Positions 63,770 to 64,000 of a DNA stretch of 64,000 nucleotides are shown here, one piece after another. The first letter of the stretch is position 1. Each line of letters opens with the position of its first letter. Where the stretch lies: positions 12,011,886-12,075,885 of the forward strand of contig NC_083651.1 in NCBI RefSeq assembly GCF_963576545.1, given 5' to 3'. Both the position numbers and the translations under genes were made by a program. This stretch comes from Limanda limanda. Its lineage: Eukaryota > Chordata > Actinopteri > Pleuronectiformes > Pleuronectidae. Under the pieces are notes generated by a model. That model was not told where the DNA came from and did not search any database. It saw nothing but the letters and a program-made list of their open reading frames with translations.

Positions 63770-64000
63770 CCTTTCACTGACTCCTGCACTCCTGCACTTT
63801 TATAGCCCTCGCTGCTTTATTCTCTGGAGCGTTAATGGCCTCTTTATCAGGGGATGTGTTCTGAGCGGTAGCACTTGGCTCACTCACTTCTTTATAATTG
63901 GATGTGTTTTTTGGAGGAACCCCCGAAATGACAACAAATCTCTGAACAACTAAAATAAATACTTTAATTAAATAATTGATATATAGGCATTTGATGTCCA

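Larger units (their letters stand above)
61253..64000 (+). other. il1rapl1: il1rapl1 intron 2, 5' part
   Basis: The sequence starts with GTATTT after codon 27 and runs to the window edge with no recognisable Ig-domain exon. It holds short GT repeats (61438-61456 and 62782-62817), a 27-bp tandem duplication at 63349-63402 and an unexplained minus-strand frame at 63395-63769. Confidence 0.75.

Overview
The window looks like vertebrate, most likely teleost (percomorph-type) fish, nuclear DNA. It has no bacterial-style gene packing. It is AT-leaning and rich in (CA)n/(GT)n and (CT)n microsatellites. It carries interspersed repeats that I recognise as typical of fish genomes: L2-type LINE tails, tRNA-like SINEs, hAT-like short DNA elements, and a TRIM-family relic of the kind expanded in fish. 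The only functional protein-coding gene I can support is the 5' end of an IL1RAPL1 orthologue on the + strand. IL1RAPL1 is interleukin-1 receptor accessory protein-like 1, a neuronal synaptic adhesion receptor.

Layout. Positions 1 to about 38,900 are intergenic sequence with no supported gene. They hold a retroelement fragment between about 190-bp direct repeats (6.4-7.3 kb), a perfect 29-bp-stem hairpin (11.5 kb), several SINE/LINE tails, a LINE ORF2 relic (19.2-19.45 kb), a dead TRIM gene fragment (28.8-29.5 kb), an 82-bp x4 minisatellite (30.7-31.0 kb), a 15-bp x15 minisatellite (33.8-34.0 kb) and a DNA-transposon-like element (35.5-35.9 kb).

A CpG-rich block with poly-C/G tracts runs from about 38.9 to 40.8 kb. 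I infer that it is the il1rapl1 promoter with a non-coding first exon, whose donor is proposed at 39,647/39,648. Intron 1 (about 21.5 kb) contains a near-consensus REST/NRSF (RE1) silencer at 41,742-41,762, a 180-bp (CT)n(GT)n tract, a 516-bp hAT-like element, a small inverted-repeat element and two adjacent repeats at 58.4-59.0 kb. Exon 2 (61,150-61,252) carries the start codon and signal peptide and ends in phase 1. Intron 2 continues to the end of the window, so the Ig and TIR domain exons lie beyond it.

How it fits together: a neuron-specific receptor gene with a CpG-island promoter, a very long first intron and an intronic RE1 suggests REST-mediated silencing outside neurons. Most other open frames are low-complexity or chance frames in non-coding DNA. 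All repeat-family names come from memory of sequence patterns, not from a database search.
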